DNA of 64,000 nt from the NCBI RefSeq assembly GCF_022267325.1, contig NZ_JAIZBG010000001.1:3183501-3247500 (forward strand). The letters are read 5' to 3'. Positions 8,142 through 20,712 of the stretch are shown in pieces. The number at the start of each line of letters is the position of its first letter. Positions within the stretch are counted from its first letter, which is position 1. Under the pieces are notes generated by a model. The model did not search any database, had not been told where the DNA came from, and saw only the letters and a list, made by a program, of their open reading frames with translations. This DNA comes from Leptospira sanjuanensis. GTDB taxonomy: Bacteria; Spirochaetota; Leptospiria; Leptospirales; Leptospiraceae. The position numbers and the translations under genes were made by a program.

Positions 8142-8435
8142 ACAAATCTTGTATTACAGGAAGATTTATTGGAAAAACCGCTTCTTGTTTCAGGTAAAAA
8201 AACGTATTCAGACGCAGTCAACTTCGTCGAGAATCCGATGCGTTTAGAAATTTATGAAGAAGCTGCCGATCTATTTCGATTTTGCAAAAGCAAAGGAATT
8301 TCGATTCGATCCGGCATCGATTTTCAAATCGCAGTTTGTGCGATACGAAACCGACTTACGGTATTCCACAGAGATCCGGATTTTTCTCGGATCGCAAAGT
8401 TGACAAATCTCAAACAAAAAGAAATTCTAACCTAA
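8133..8435 (+). pseudogene. fused remnant of a vapBC toxin-antitoxin pair
   Basis: The 100-codon frame starting at ATG 8133 joins two unrelated halves. Residues 1-31 (MKRTNLVLQEDLLEKPLLVS and following) match the N-terminal DNA-binding part of VapB antitoxins. From about residue 35 on, YEEAADLFRFCKSKGISIRS, GIDFQIAVCAI and VFHRDPDFSRIA match the C-terminal half of a VapC PIN-domain RNase, including its distal Asp residues. The antitoxin C-terminus and the toxin N-terminus with the first catalytic Asp/Glu residues are missing, consistent with one in-frame internal deletion. It still keeps its operator-like dyad and has no internal stop. It overlaps the end of ispD (convergent) by 9 bp. A toxic activity is unlikely; DNA binding may survive. 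Confidence 0.75.
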
Positions 8436-9111
8436 CTTCTCGAACAAACCGCCGTATAACTCAGCAAGTTCCAAATCTTCTTTGCGTGTGATTTTTAGAT
8501 TGAAAGGGTTCGATTCAACGATGGCCGATTTTTTTCCGCCGCTCAAAGCCCAGGAACAAAGATCGGTCGGCGTAGAATCGGAAGACAAGGACAACAATTC
8601 CTTCAACACGTCGCCTCGAATTCCTTGCGGGGTTTTCATAAACCAGATATGTTCCCGATCCAAAAAGGAAGCGGTTCGTCCATTCGATTCTTCTAATACG
8701 GTTTCGGAGGTTCGGGAAGCGAGAGTCGCGATTCCGTTCTCACGAACGCTGTCGCATAACAAATCCAATTCTTTCGAAAGAACGAACGGACGCGCCGCGT
8801 CGTGAATCAAAATGACGTCCTCGCTTTGAATTTCAAGCGCGGCCAATCCCCTCAGCATGGAAGCGTGTCTTGTTTCGCCGCCTTCCACGATCCGATCGTT
8901 GTCTCGAAGGTGCGGCCCGCAGATCGATTCCGTTTTCGGAATGGATTCGAAATGGGAAACCAACACGATTCGTTTTTGTTTCCCCCAGGTCTGAAATTTT
9001 TTGAGAGTGTGAACCAGAATGGGTTCGCCTGCAAATTCCAAAAATTGCTTCGGAATCTCCGAACCCATTCTAGTGCCGGTTCCTCCGGCTAAGATCAGAA
9101 CGTAGATTTTC

Positions 9112-9134
<23 letters not shown>
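8427..9134 (-). CDS. ispD: 2-C-methyl-D-erythritol 4-phosphate cytidylyltransferase IspD
   Basis: IspD makes CDP-methylerythritol from MEP and CTP in the non-mevalonate isoprenoid pathway. The 235-residue protein shows the nucleotidyl-transferase start LILAGGTGTRMGSEIPKQF (about 13-31), where the Arg and Lys contact CTP, and the HDAARPF motif, then MKTPQG and the C-terminal KITRKEDLELAE (PxNxKxTxxxDL equivalent). Length is normal. The ATG lies 23 bp inside the end of lysA, suggesting coupled translation, although the two pathways are unrelated. Confidence 0.93.
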
Positions 9135-10383
<1,249 letters not shown>

Positions 10384-10458
10384 AGTGAAACGGGCATTTC
10401 TAAATGGTTTTAGAACAGGCTCCGTCAGAGTCCCGTTTTTTTAAAGGCATTTTCATTT

Positions 10459-11535
10459 ATGGCTGGCAAAATCACTCATCTCGAAGTCCTTTCTCAGGTT
10501 TGCAAACATCTGGATCACGGAACCGCCGAGCAAAGAAAAATCGCCGGCCTCATGCGCGCCGAATCCAACCGCAAGTTCGCGAACATCGGAGCGATCGCTC
10601 CGGATATATTTTATTTTTATCATATTCTTTCTCCTCGCAAAACGAAAAAGGCGACCGTGTGGGGAGACATGAGTCATCACAACAACGTCGCCGAACTCGT
10701 TCTCAGTTTTCTCGATCTGATTCTTCAGACCGAAGAAGGAATCCACAGGGACCGATACATCGCGTTCACTCTCGGCTACATCTGTCACTGCGCGGTGGAC
10801 ATCGTCACACACCCGTACATCTTTTATATCTCCGGAGACTTTTACAACAAAGACAAAAAGATCAGCAGCCTCGCTCAGTACAATCACATGAGAGTGGAGA
10901 ACGCTCTCGATTCCTGGCTGCTCGATTACAGATGGGGAATGACTCCGAAGGAATACGATTTCGTTCATCACGTAGACGCGATCTTCAAGTCGGACAAAAA
11001 AACCTGGAAGATGGACCCGATGCTCTGGCACTTCTGGCTCAGAGGACTCAAGGAAACGTTCTCACAAGAATTCAAAAAACATTATATAGGTTCAGAGGAC
11101 AAAATCATCCCGGGCGATTTGTTGAACGAATCCTTTCTCGGTTATCTGGAATTTCACCGCGTTCTGGATTCGAGAAGCAAATGGATGCGCGGCGCCTTAA
11201 AACTGCTCGACAACATCACGTTCCACAAAGTGCGTTCTTCCGTGTTGATGCTCCCTCTGAAAGAGCACATCGACAAAAGAATCATGAACGAAGAACATAA
11301 GAAGTGGAACTACCCGGCCGATCCTTCTATCGTTCGCGAAGATTCTTTCGTGGAACTCATCAACCGTTCCGCGCAAAACGGGAAGGACGCGTTGACGCAC
11401 GCTTGGAATTATCTGGAAAACAAAATGTCCCGCACGGCGTTCTTAAAGGAATACCAGGGATACAATTTGGATACGGGACTCCGCTTTCAAGGAGTCGACA
11501 GCATGAAAGAATTTTCACCGATAGAAGAAGTTTAA
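10459..11535 (+). CDS. zinc-dependent phospholipase C-like protein
   Basis: A 358-residue protein whose first half matches the zinc-dependent phospholipase C / S1-P1 nuclease fold: HLEVLSQV (about 7), GAIAPDIFYF, GDMSHHNN and CHCAVDIVTHP provide the spaced His and Asp ligands of a tri-zinc centre. No signal peptide is present, so unlike the secreted clostridial toxins it probably acts inside the cell; many bacteria carry such cytoplasmic homologues of unknown substrate. The second half is unrecognised and helical. It is the first gene of a plus-strand run and the PBP gene begins 6 bp after its stop. Confidence 0.8.
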   Translation: MAGKITHLEVLSQVCKHLDHGTAEQRKIAGLMRAESNRKFANIGAIAPDIFYFYHILSPRKTKKATVWGDMSHHNNVAELVLSFLDLILQTEEGIHRDRYIAFTLGYICHCAVDIVTHPYIFYISGDFYNKDKKISSLAQYNHMRVENALDSWLLDYRWGMTPKEYDFVHHVDAIFKSDKKTWKMDPMLWHFWLRGLKETFSQEFKKHYIGSEDKIIPGDLLNESFLGYLEFHRVLDSRSKWMRGALKLLDNITFHKVRSSVLMLPLKEHIDKRIMNEEHKKWNYPADPSIVREDSFVELINRSAQNGKDALTHAWNYLENKMSRTAFLKEYQGYNLDTGLRFQGVDSMKEFSPIEEV

Positions 11536-11541
11536 TCGATT

Positions 11542-14034
11542 ATGAAACACGAACCATCCAGTTATCTTTTCCGTTTTTTTGTGATCCACTTCCGCGACAG
11601 GATTCTTCAGAGAATTCTCGATTCGGAAAATCCCCTCAAACAACTCGCGAAGGTCTGCGCGGGGCTTTTGTTTTTGAACGGATTTCTTTTCGTTTTCTCG
11701 ATCAAAGATTTATGGAGAGTTCCCGATTCGAATCTTTATGAAAAACCTTCCGTCTTATACGGATTAAACGATAAAAACGAATACGAACCGATCGCCGAGT
11801 TCTATCGATTCTCCCGCGTCGTATTAAACATCAAGGAACTTCCTCCCGAAGAGGACGGCAAACCGAACAAGCTGATCCGCAGTTTCGTTTCGACCGAGGA
11901 CAACAATTTTTATTCCCACTGGGGCTTGGACCTGCGGGGAATTTTCCGCGCGTTTATGGTCAACCTTCTCGCGGGAAGAATCAAGGAAGGAGCGTCGACG
12001 ATCACGCAGCAGGTCGCGCGTCTTAAATTCTTAAACACGGAAAGATCGTTCTTGCGAAAAGCGAGAGAAGCCTGGCTCGCACTTCTTCTCGAAGCGGTGT
12101 TCGACAAAGACACGCTCATGGAAATCTATCTCAACGAAATTCCTCTCGGCCACGGAACGATCGGGGTCGGAGCCGCCGCGAGATTCTACTTCCGCAAGGA
12201 CGTCAAAGAACTGACTTGGGGAGAATCGGCCCTTCTCGCGAGTTTGACCACGAGACCGACGGAATTTTCCCCCTTGGTCAACCCGAATTCTTCCAGCGCG
12301 AAAGTCCGAGTCGTTTTCAAAAAGTTCGTCGAGAACGGAATCCTCGACATCAAAACGGCGGAAAAAGAATACGACGCGTTTTCCGAATATTACATTACTC
12401 TAAACCGTTCTCCGAACGACTCCGCGTTTTCCGATCGTCTCAACCGCTTTCCGTATTTCACGGAATACGTTCGTAAAAACTTAACTCGTTATATCCCGAA
12501 GACGACTTTGTACAGCGGCGGCCTCAAGATCTATTCCACGCTCAACATTCAACACCAAACGCAGGCGGAAAAGGCTTTGTATGCGGGACTCAAAGCGCAG
12601 ACGGCGCTTTCCAATCAAAGAACGTTCACAAAGATCGACGCCTTCGACGACGCGTACGGAGAAATCTACGACATTCTCGCGATGATCCACGACGTTCCCG
12701 AATTCAAGTTCAAAATTTCCAGATCGGTGCGGACGTTCAGCAGAGCCTGGCAGGAAGACTTACGCGACGAACTCAGCGCGCTCAATCTTTTGAGCGGAAC
12801 CGAATCGCTGGGCGAAGCGATCGAGTGGAGTTACCGCAGTCAACAAACGGAAGACTTTCTTCTTCCCGTGGAAGGGGCGTTGATCTCGATCCGTCCCGAC
12901 AGCGGTTATATCACGGCGATGGTCGGGGGTTCCGGTTTTCGGTCGGACAACCAACAGATACGAGCGTTTCAAGCGTACAGGCAACCCGGCTCCGCGTTCA
13001 AGCCGCTCGTGTATGCGGCGGCGATGGAATACTACAATCAACATCCCGATCCGAAAAAGAACGTAACGGCCGCTTCTCTTTTTTCCGATTCTCCGCTTCA
13101 ATACGTATTGGAAGACGGCGATGAATGGAATCCGTCCAATTACACGGGAGAATATTCAGGATTTATAAAGTTACGCGAAGCGCTTGAACTTTCCCGAAAC
13201 AGCGTCGCGGTGCGCGTTCTTGAACACACCGGAATCAGCAACTTAATGCCGAATCTGGAAAAAATTCTCCAGATAGAAAATAGATCCATACCGAGAAACT
13301 ATTCGATCTCGCTCGGAACCTTCGAAGTGTCTCCGTACGAACTTGCAAGAGCGTACGCGGTACTCGCGTCGGGAGGAAAACAAGTCTTCCCGTTGAGCGT
13401 TCTTTATGTGGAAGACGGTTCAGGCAACGTAATCAAAGACTTTCGAGAAGAAGCGGGCAAACAGGAGAAGAAACAAATTCTTTCTCCCGAAGTTTGTTTT
13501 ATTCTTACTTCGATGATGGAAGACGTGATCAAAAAAGGAACGGGGACCGGAGCTTCTTCCTATGGACTCAGCCGACCCGCCGCCGGTAAAACCGGAACGA
13601 CGAATAACTTTCGGGACGCGTGGTTTGCGGGTTATACGGCGGATCTTGTGAGCGTTGTCTGGCTTGGTTACGATACGGGAACTCTTTCCATGGGCCGGGG
13701 AATGTCGGGCGGGGTCGTTGCGGCTCCGATCTGGGGAAGATTTATGTCCAACGCACTTTCTCGCGAGAAGTCAAAGTCCTTTCACTTCGGAGAAACGGGC
13801 GTGGTCCGCAAAACGATCTGTTCCATCTCGGGAAAACTTCCGGGGTCTCATTGCAATCAAACGGAAGAAGAATACTTCACCAAGGATACGGTCCCTAAAG
13901 AAGTTTGCGACGATCACAGAGGAGCGGGTTTTATTCCCGAACCGGAACCGGAACATCATTCTTCCCATCAAACCAAAGTTAAAAAGAAGCAGAAAACCAA
14001 TATTTTCCAGGGCGACGATGATTTGATTCGGTAA
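11542..14034 (+). CDS. class A penicillin-binding protein (PBP1A type)
   Basis: Bifunctional peptidoglycan synthase of 830 residues. After a short cytoplasmic tail and one membrane segment (about 35-55) comes a GT51 glycosyltransferase domain: STEDNNFYSHWGLDLRG with the catalytic Glu, GASTITQQVARLKFL and RKAREAWLALLLE. The transpeptidase domain follows with the nucleophile Ser484 in GSAFKP (SxxK), Ser551-Arg-Asn553 (SxN) and Lys683-Thr-Gly (KTG). The C-terminal tail is Cys-containing and ends in a basic, acidic and His-rich stretch. All catalytic motifs are intact. It lies in an envelope-building run with the bactofilin and M23 peptidase downstream. Confidence 0.95.
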   Translation: MKHEPSSYLFRFFVIHFRDRILQRILDSENPLKQLAKVCAGLLFLNGFLFVFSIKDLWRVPDSNLYEKPSVLYGLNDKNEYEPIAEFYRFSRVVLNIKELPPEEDGKPNKLIRSFVSTEDNNFYSHWGLDLRGIFRAFMVNLLAGRIKEGASTITQQVARLKFLNTERSFLRKAREAWLALLLEAVFDKDTLMEIYLNEIPLGHGTIGVGAAARFYFRKDVKELTWGESALLASLTTRPTEFSPLVNPNSSSAKVRVVFKKFVENGILDIKTAEKEYDAFSEYYITLNRSPNDSAFSDRLNRFPYFTEYVRKNLTRYIPKTTLYSGGLKIYSTLNIQHQTQAEKALYAGLKAQTALSNQRTFTKIDAFDDAYGEIYDILAMIHDVPEFKFKISRSVRTFSRAWQEDLRDELSALNLLSGTESLGEAIEWSYRSQQTEDFLLPVEGALISIRPDSGYITAMVGGSGFRSDNQQIRAFQAYRQPGSAFKPLVYAAAMEYYNQHPDPKKNVTAASLFSDSPLQYVLEDGDEWNPSNYTGEYSGFIKLREALELSRNSVAVRVLEHTGISNLMPNLEKILQIENRSIPRNYSISLGTFEVSPYELARAYAVLASGGKQVFPLSVLYVEDGSGNVIKDFREEAGKQEKKQILSPEVCFILTSMMEDVIKKGTGTGASSYGLSRPAAGKTGTTNNFRDAWFAGYTADLVSVVWLGYDTGTLSMGRGMSGGVVAAPIWGRFMSNALSREKSKSFHFGETGVVRKTICSISGKLPGSHCNQTEEEYFTKDTVPKEVCDDHRGAGFIPEPEPEHHSSHQTKVKKKQKTNIFQGDDDLIR

Positions 14035-14038
14035 TTCC

Positions 14039-14093
<55 letters not shown>

Positions 14094-14138
14094 CCCGAAG
14101 AGCAAGGGGCAGGTTTGGATTGCTAGCAGGAGTTTTAG

Positions 14139-14549
14139 ATGGCCATCGGCAAGGAAAATAATAACAGCGTAATCGGTCCCGGGTCCATTTTTGAAGGGAA
14201 ATTTTATATCGCGGGTTCTCTCCGCATCGACGGAAAATTCGAAGGGGAGATCAAAACGGACGATACCCTCTACATCGGAGAAACCGGTAAAGTAAGAACC
14301 AATATCGCCGCTCGCGAAGTGACCGTTTCCGGAACCATGATCGGAAACATCAAAGCCGAGAACGAAGTTCGTCTGGAAGAAACCGGAAGACTTTTAGGAG
14401 ACATCATTGCCCCTGCCCTCCACTTAGCCAAAGGCGTGGTAGCAAAAGGAAACATAACGATCACCGGCGGCCAAAAGAAAGACGTAAAGAAAATCGTGGA
14501 AGAATCTTTCGGCGGAACCCGCACTTTGGATAACGGAAAGGACGAATAA
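14139..14549 (+). CDS. bactofilin
   Basis: A 136-residue bactofilin (polymer-forming cytoskeletal protein, DUF583). The centre is a right-handed beta-helix with short hydrophobic repeats (GSLRIDGKFEGEIKTDDTL, GKVRTNIAAREVTVSGTMIGN, ENEVRLEETGRLLGDI) between non-repetitive ends. Bactofilins polymerise without nucleotide and direct local peptidoglycan synthesis or cleavage. The following gene is an M23 peptidase, the same pairing seen in Helicobacter and other curved or helical bacteria, so a role in cell shape is a good inference. A clear ribosome site (GCAGGAG) precedes ATG. Confidence 0.93.
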   Translation: MAIGKENNNSVIGPGSIFEGKFYIAGSLRIDGKFEGEIKTDDTLYIGETGKVRTNIAAREVTVSGTMIGNIKAENEVRLEETGRLLGDIIAPALHLAKGVVAKGNITITGGQKKDVKKIVEESFGGTRTLDNGKDE

Positions 14550-14599
14550 GTCCTTTTTCTTTACTATAGGAAAGGCTCTGAACGGGCCGATAATCTTCC

Positions 14600-15721
<1,122 letters not shown>

Positions 15722-15755
15722 GCTTCGATCCGGATTCGTTTGTCGTAACGAGGAA

Positions 15756-16019
15756 GTAGGAACTCCTGCGCGCTACGGCGATTTCTGTAGAATGTGGGAA
15801 CTACCGCTTTTTCTTGGAGTTCTCGACTTCACACAAATCCTTTGTTTTTCGAAAAAAAGTAGGAACTCATACGTCATCCGGAGAGAATTTTTGATCGCGC
15901 GAAAATTGTGGGAACTACCACAAAAACCGATTTCTTCCTCGGTGGGAGTTCCCACATTTCTCACTGCAAAACATTCCTGAAAGCGGGAAATATCGTTTGC
16001 AACTTGTAAGAGTTCCCAC
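15756..16019. repeat. cluster of six 14-bp palindromic motifs
   Basis: A 378-bp gap between two plus-strand genes has no gene but six motif copies. Forward: 15756-15769, 15794-15807, 15859-15872 and 15908-15921. Reverse: 15942-15955 and 16006-16019. All fit GTRGGA-AC-TCNYAC or its complement with one or two deviations. Start-to-start distances are 34-65 bp. The four forward copies come first, the two reverse copies last. Confidence 0.85.
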
Positions 16020-16099
16020 ACATCTCTTCCGGAAAATTCTCATTCACAACTCGAGAATTTGATTTCCATTCTCCCGACTTTTTCGAAAGATTCTCCCAA

Positions 16100-17170
16100 A
16101 TGAAGAATTTGATTTTCTTGTCCCCGATTCTACTTTTGTTTTTCAGCTTCGGCTGCAAAACCCCTTCCCTCGAAGAATTACTCGATCAACGTCTGATCAA
16201 AAATTACGATCAAACCGAAACGCTCAACTTATACTACGCGACGCTTCGCGCGCAAAACTCGAGCGCTCAAAATTCATGCAGCGATTCATACTTCTTAACG
16301 ACCGGAAATCAGGAACTCAAAACCGGATATTGTATCGTAAACGTTCCCGCCAATCACGAGGTAGGAGCTCTTCCCGCCGGACTCGGAAGTCGGGAGAACT
16401 ACTTTCAATTTCTCGGCCATAAACCCTTTGAAAACCGGGACGCGCTCGTCGAGGATCTCAAAAAAGATCCTTTCGACGAGGTGCTCGTCTTCGTTCATGG
16501 ATTCAACGTAAAGTTCGAAGAAGCGATTCTGCGCGGAGGACAAATCCGATACGACCTGAAATTCCCCGGAAAAATCGTAATCTTTACTTGGCCCGCGGGA
16601 AGCGAAGCCGGTTTGATCAATCAGGTTCTGCTCAAAGGAACCTACGAAAAAAATCTCTCCTCCGCGAGAAGCTCCCGAGACGAATTTAAGAATTTTCTAA
16701 AATCCCTGCAAAAGGTCGGTAAGAAGGTTCATCTCATCGTACATTCCATGGGACATCAAGTCGTTCTACCTGCGTTAGCCGAAATCGGGAAAGAATCGAA
16801 ACAACCCGCCGTCCAGGAATTGATTCTGAACGCACCCGATTTCGATTCGGGAGAATTCAGACTTCTTTCGGATTCGCTTTTGAAAGCCGCAAAACGGACG
16901 ACGCTTTACTGTTCGCCCGGCGACAGCGCGCTTCAAGCGTCCGCATCGGTCAATCAAGGAGGACGTCTCGGTTCCTGCGTGATCCTTCCGGGGATCGACG
17001 TAGTCAATGTGAACCCGGTTGATTCTTCCCTAATTTCACTCGGTCATGGATATTATTCTTCCAAACCGCTCTTAACGGACATCTATCAGATTCTACTTGG
17101 AGTAAAAGCGGAGAAGCGATTGTTTATCCGCAAATCCGCCGGTAACGAGAACTACGTTTTGCGGAATTGA
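16100..17170 (+). CDS. DUF900-type alpha/beta hydrolase lipoprotein
   Basis: A 356-residue predicted lipoprotein. The signal peptide ends in a lipobox FSFGC (Cys19). The body is an alpha/beta hydrolase: VFVHGFN (oxyanion strand), nucleophile elbow VHSMGHQ with Ser at about 216, an Asp in LNAPDFDSGEF and a likely catalytic His in SLGHGYY. This arrangement matches the DUF900 family of uncharacterised esterase/lipase-like proteins. Substrate unknown. It stands alone, with the motif cluster upstream and a convergent gene downstream. Confidence 0.85.
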   Translation: MKNLIFLSPILLLFFSFGCKTPSLEELLDQRLIKNYDQTETLNLYYATLRAQNSSAQNSCSDSYFLTTGNQELKTGYCIVNVPANHEVGALPAGLGSRENYFQFLGHKPFENRDALVEDLKKDPFDEVLVFVHGFNVKFEEAILRGGQIRYDLKFPGKIVIFTWPAGSEAGLINQVLLKGTYEKNLSSARSSRDEFKNFLKSLQKVGKKVHLIVHSMGHQVVLPALAEIGKESKQPAVQELILNAPDFDSGEFRLLSDSLLKAAKRTTLYCSPGDSALQASASVNQGGRLGSCVILPGIDVVNVNPVDSSLISLGHGYYSSKPLLTDIYQILLGVKAEKRLFIRKSAGNENYVLRN

Positions 17171-17372
17171 AAAAACGAAGATGCGGAATCGAAGTCGAAG
17201 TCGATTCTGCCGATTGCAGACGAATCGAATTGCGCGGGATCGGAACCCGATTCGATTCCGGAAGAATGCGGACTGCGCGGATATTACGGACCGATTTTTT
17301 TTCGAAACTAAAAACGCGCGCTCCACAACCTTCGTCATGAAACACGCGTTCAACGAAATGATTTTACTTTTT

Positions 17373-18050
17373 TCAACGAGTGTTCGTCGTATTCTCTCTA
17401 TGATACTTTAACAATCGAAAAATCGCATATCCTCCCGGAATCATCGGAAGCACCGCGGTGTAAAGACCTGAAAAATAATATTCTCCTACGGTCTTATAAT
17501 AATAATTCGGCATATCCCGAATCAAGACTCCGTTGATCACCTGCGAAAACGGCTCGGGAGAATTGGGTTGAATGCTCGGCTCAAGAAGCGGAAAGATAAA
17601 ATGTGTGAATTCCGCGCACCCGGGACCGATAAAGATAAACCACGCGATAAAACCCGCCAAAGGAATTCGAAGAAATAAACCCAACGCGGTCAACATATAG
17701 ATCATCGGACCGAGCAAAGTGAACACGATCACGAATCCTTGTTCGCTCCAAGCGATCCCGAAAAGACGGCTCATCGCCGGACCGAAACCGGTTAGATATT
17801 CCTCGATCATATGAATCTGTAAGCAGACTACGGTAAGCACAAATAACGGGAGAATGACCCGAGGTTCCACCGGCCGTTTCAAATACGTGAAATACCAAAA
17901 GATACCTCCGATCAATCCCGAACCTCCGACTATAATCACCGGAGGCAAACCGATTTTAAGATAACCGAGCGTGCTTACAACAATCGTAAAAGTGAGAGCG
18001 GCGACCGCGCTCAAATGTTTTTTCCAAGTTTGTGTTTCCATCCGTAACAC
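17373..18050 (-). CDS. HXXEE-domain integral membrane protein
   Basis: A 225-residue protein with about six membrane segments. HMIEEYLTGF fits the HXXEE signature, and CAEFTHF and YYFSGLYTAVLPMIPGGY resemble the other conserved parts of that domain. The function of the family is not known. It starts 14 bp after the MarR stop, so the pair likely forms an operon regulated by the MarR protein. Two Met codons near the start (MLRM) leave the exact start open. Confidence 0.7.
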   Translation of the reverse strand: MLRMETQTWKKHLSAVAALTFTIVVSTLGYLKIGLPPVIIVGGSGLIGGIFWYFTYLKRPVEPRVILPLFVLTVVCLQIHMIEEYLTGFGPAMSRLFGIAWSEQGFVIVFTLLGPMIYMLTALGLFLRIPLAGFIAWFIFIGPGCAEFTHFIFPLLEPSIQPNSPEPFSQVINGVLIRDMPNYYYKTVGEYYFSGLYTAVLPMIPGGYAIFRLLKYHRENTTNTR

Positions 18051-18064
18051 CCCTTCCGTATTTT

Positions 18065-18526
18065 TTATTCCGTTTCCGATTTTGTTTTTAGATTCGCGAG
18101 ATTTTGTTCGATACGCGCAAGAACCTCCATCGTAACCGTAAGCTGTTCTTTATTCAGACCGATCGCCACATCACCTAACAATGATTTAGCGATTGGAATC
18201 AGCTTTTCCTTGAGGCGTTTACCGCGCTCCGTCAGAAAGATAAGCCGATTTCTACGATCGTTTTCAGATACAACCCTCCGAATCAAACCGTCCTCTTCCA
18301 TCGCGTTCAAGAACCGCGTGACCGTAGTTTTATCCTTCAAGGTTTTTTGGGAAATTTCGTTCTGGTTCATTCCGTCCGATTCCCAAAGCCGATTGAGAAT
18401 CACCCACTCTTCAGGCGTGATCTCGAATCCCGCGTTCTTAAAACGATCCTGCAGCTCCAACTTCATCACGATCGCGGCGCGATTGATCCGGTAGCCGAGA
18501 GTATTCTCGATCAAAAACTCTTTCAT
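18065..18526 (-). CDS. MarR family transcription regulator
   Basis: A 153-residue MarR protein. The ATG at 18526 is preferred to the further upstream frame (to 18679) because the domain starts here and an operator-like palindrome would otherwise be coding. The winged helix is clear: ITPEEWVILNRLWESDGMNQNEISQ, then the recognition helix KDKTTVTRFLNAMEEDGLI and the wing DRRNRLIFLTERG. Such proteins are dimeric repressors released by small ligands or oxidation; the only cysteines lie outside the chosen frame, so redox sensing is unlikely. The neighbouring HXXEE gene is the probable target. Confidence 0.9.
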   Translation of the reverse strand: MKEFLIENTLGYRINRAAIVMKLELQDRFKNAGFEITPEEWVILNRLWESDGMNQNEISQKTLKDKTTVTRFLNAMEEDGLIRRVVSENDRRNRLIFLTERGKRLKEKLIPIAKSLLGDVAIGLNKEQLTVTMEVLARIEQNLANLKTKSETE

Positions 18527-18527
18527 A

Positions 18528-18550
18528 ATTAGATGCATAATACAACTAAT
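18528..18550. promoter_or_regulatory. operator-like palindrome before the MarR gene
   Basis: A 23-bp imperfect palindrome with outer arms ATTAG and CTAAT and 18 of 23 positions symmetric. It ends one base before the start codon on the minus strand. Size and place fit MarR autorepression. Confidence 0.65.
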
Positions 18551-19105
18551 TCCAAATTCGTCAAGCACGGAATTGGATCGAATTCGATTTTTTTTACATC
18601 GACCCTGTCCTGATTCAAAGCCGGACATAGACTTGTTCCCGAACAAATCCGAACTCGATAGCGGATTCGAAATCCGCAAGGGAGCAGAAAAACGGTTACC
18701 GATTCCCTACTTCCATTTTTTCGCGAAACAGGCGTTACCTGAAATTCACTCCCGCTTAAGAGATATAAAAAACGAAAATCAGCAAAAAGGAAACGGGATG
18801 CTTGTTCTTATCGTTGAAAGAGAAACCGAAACGGAACGGCGCCGTTTTGGAAGTCCGAACGCTCAAAAGGCCAGGGAATAAATTAAAAATCCGATCAGGA
18901 TTCTCCCTAAAAAATGAGTCTAACGTAAAAGCTTGTAACAGGATCGAAATCGTTTCGCTCCCTTTTTTTTCTTTTCCGGCTAGGGGCTCGGAGAAAACTG
19001 GGAAGAGCGTTTGGAATTCCCACGAGGGGAAAACATAATTTTACCATAACTTTTTCCGTCTTTTGACAAATATCTTGTTGAATTCGGGGTTATTTTTAGT
19101 AACTA
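18551..19105. other. long non-coding interval
   Basis: No gene is supported between the divergent MarR and hybrid kinase genes. It holds the upstream regions of both. TTGACA at about 19074 is a possible -35 element for the kinase gene but no well-spaced -10 is obvious. Confidence 0.4.
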
Positions 19106-20485
<1,380 letters not shown>

Positions 20486-20620
20486 AAACGCGGGAACTCC
20501 CCACTTTTTTTTCTCCATAGAGGCATCTACGTCCTCTAAAAGCCTCTTCCATTCTTCCTTTGGATGTTGATGGCGAATCTTTTCCCAGCTGATAATCATC
20601 CCAAACCCTCTTTAAGATAA

Positions 20621-20635
20621 TGAGAATCATTCTCA
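20621..20635. promoter_or_regulatory. Fur-type operator
   Basis: TGAGAAT-C-ATTCTCA is a perfect 7-1-7 inverted repeat that matches the Fur consensus TGATAATNATTATCA at all but two symmetric positions. It lies 77 bp before the crotonase gene (plus strand) and 21 bp before the possible small minus-strand gene, so the controlled gene is uncertain. Confidence 0.7.
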
Positions 20636-20712
20636 TAATTTAAAAACTGTCCAGCATTTCTTGAGCTCAGGAATGACTTGTAAGAATTTTTTTCCCTCCG
20701 AAACTGACCGGG

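Noticed and set aside
10404..11300. 298-codon plus-strand frame
   Set aside because: Overlaps the phospholipase-like gene in another frame; very rich in Arg and Ser, no family features.
18573..18881. 102-codon plus-strand frame upstream of the hybrid kinase
   Set aside because: Crosses the MarR upstream region, no ribosome site, biased composition.
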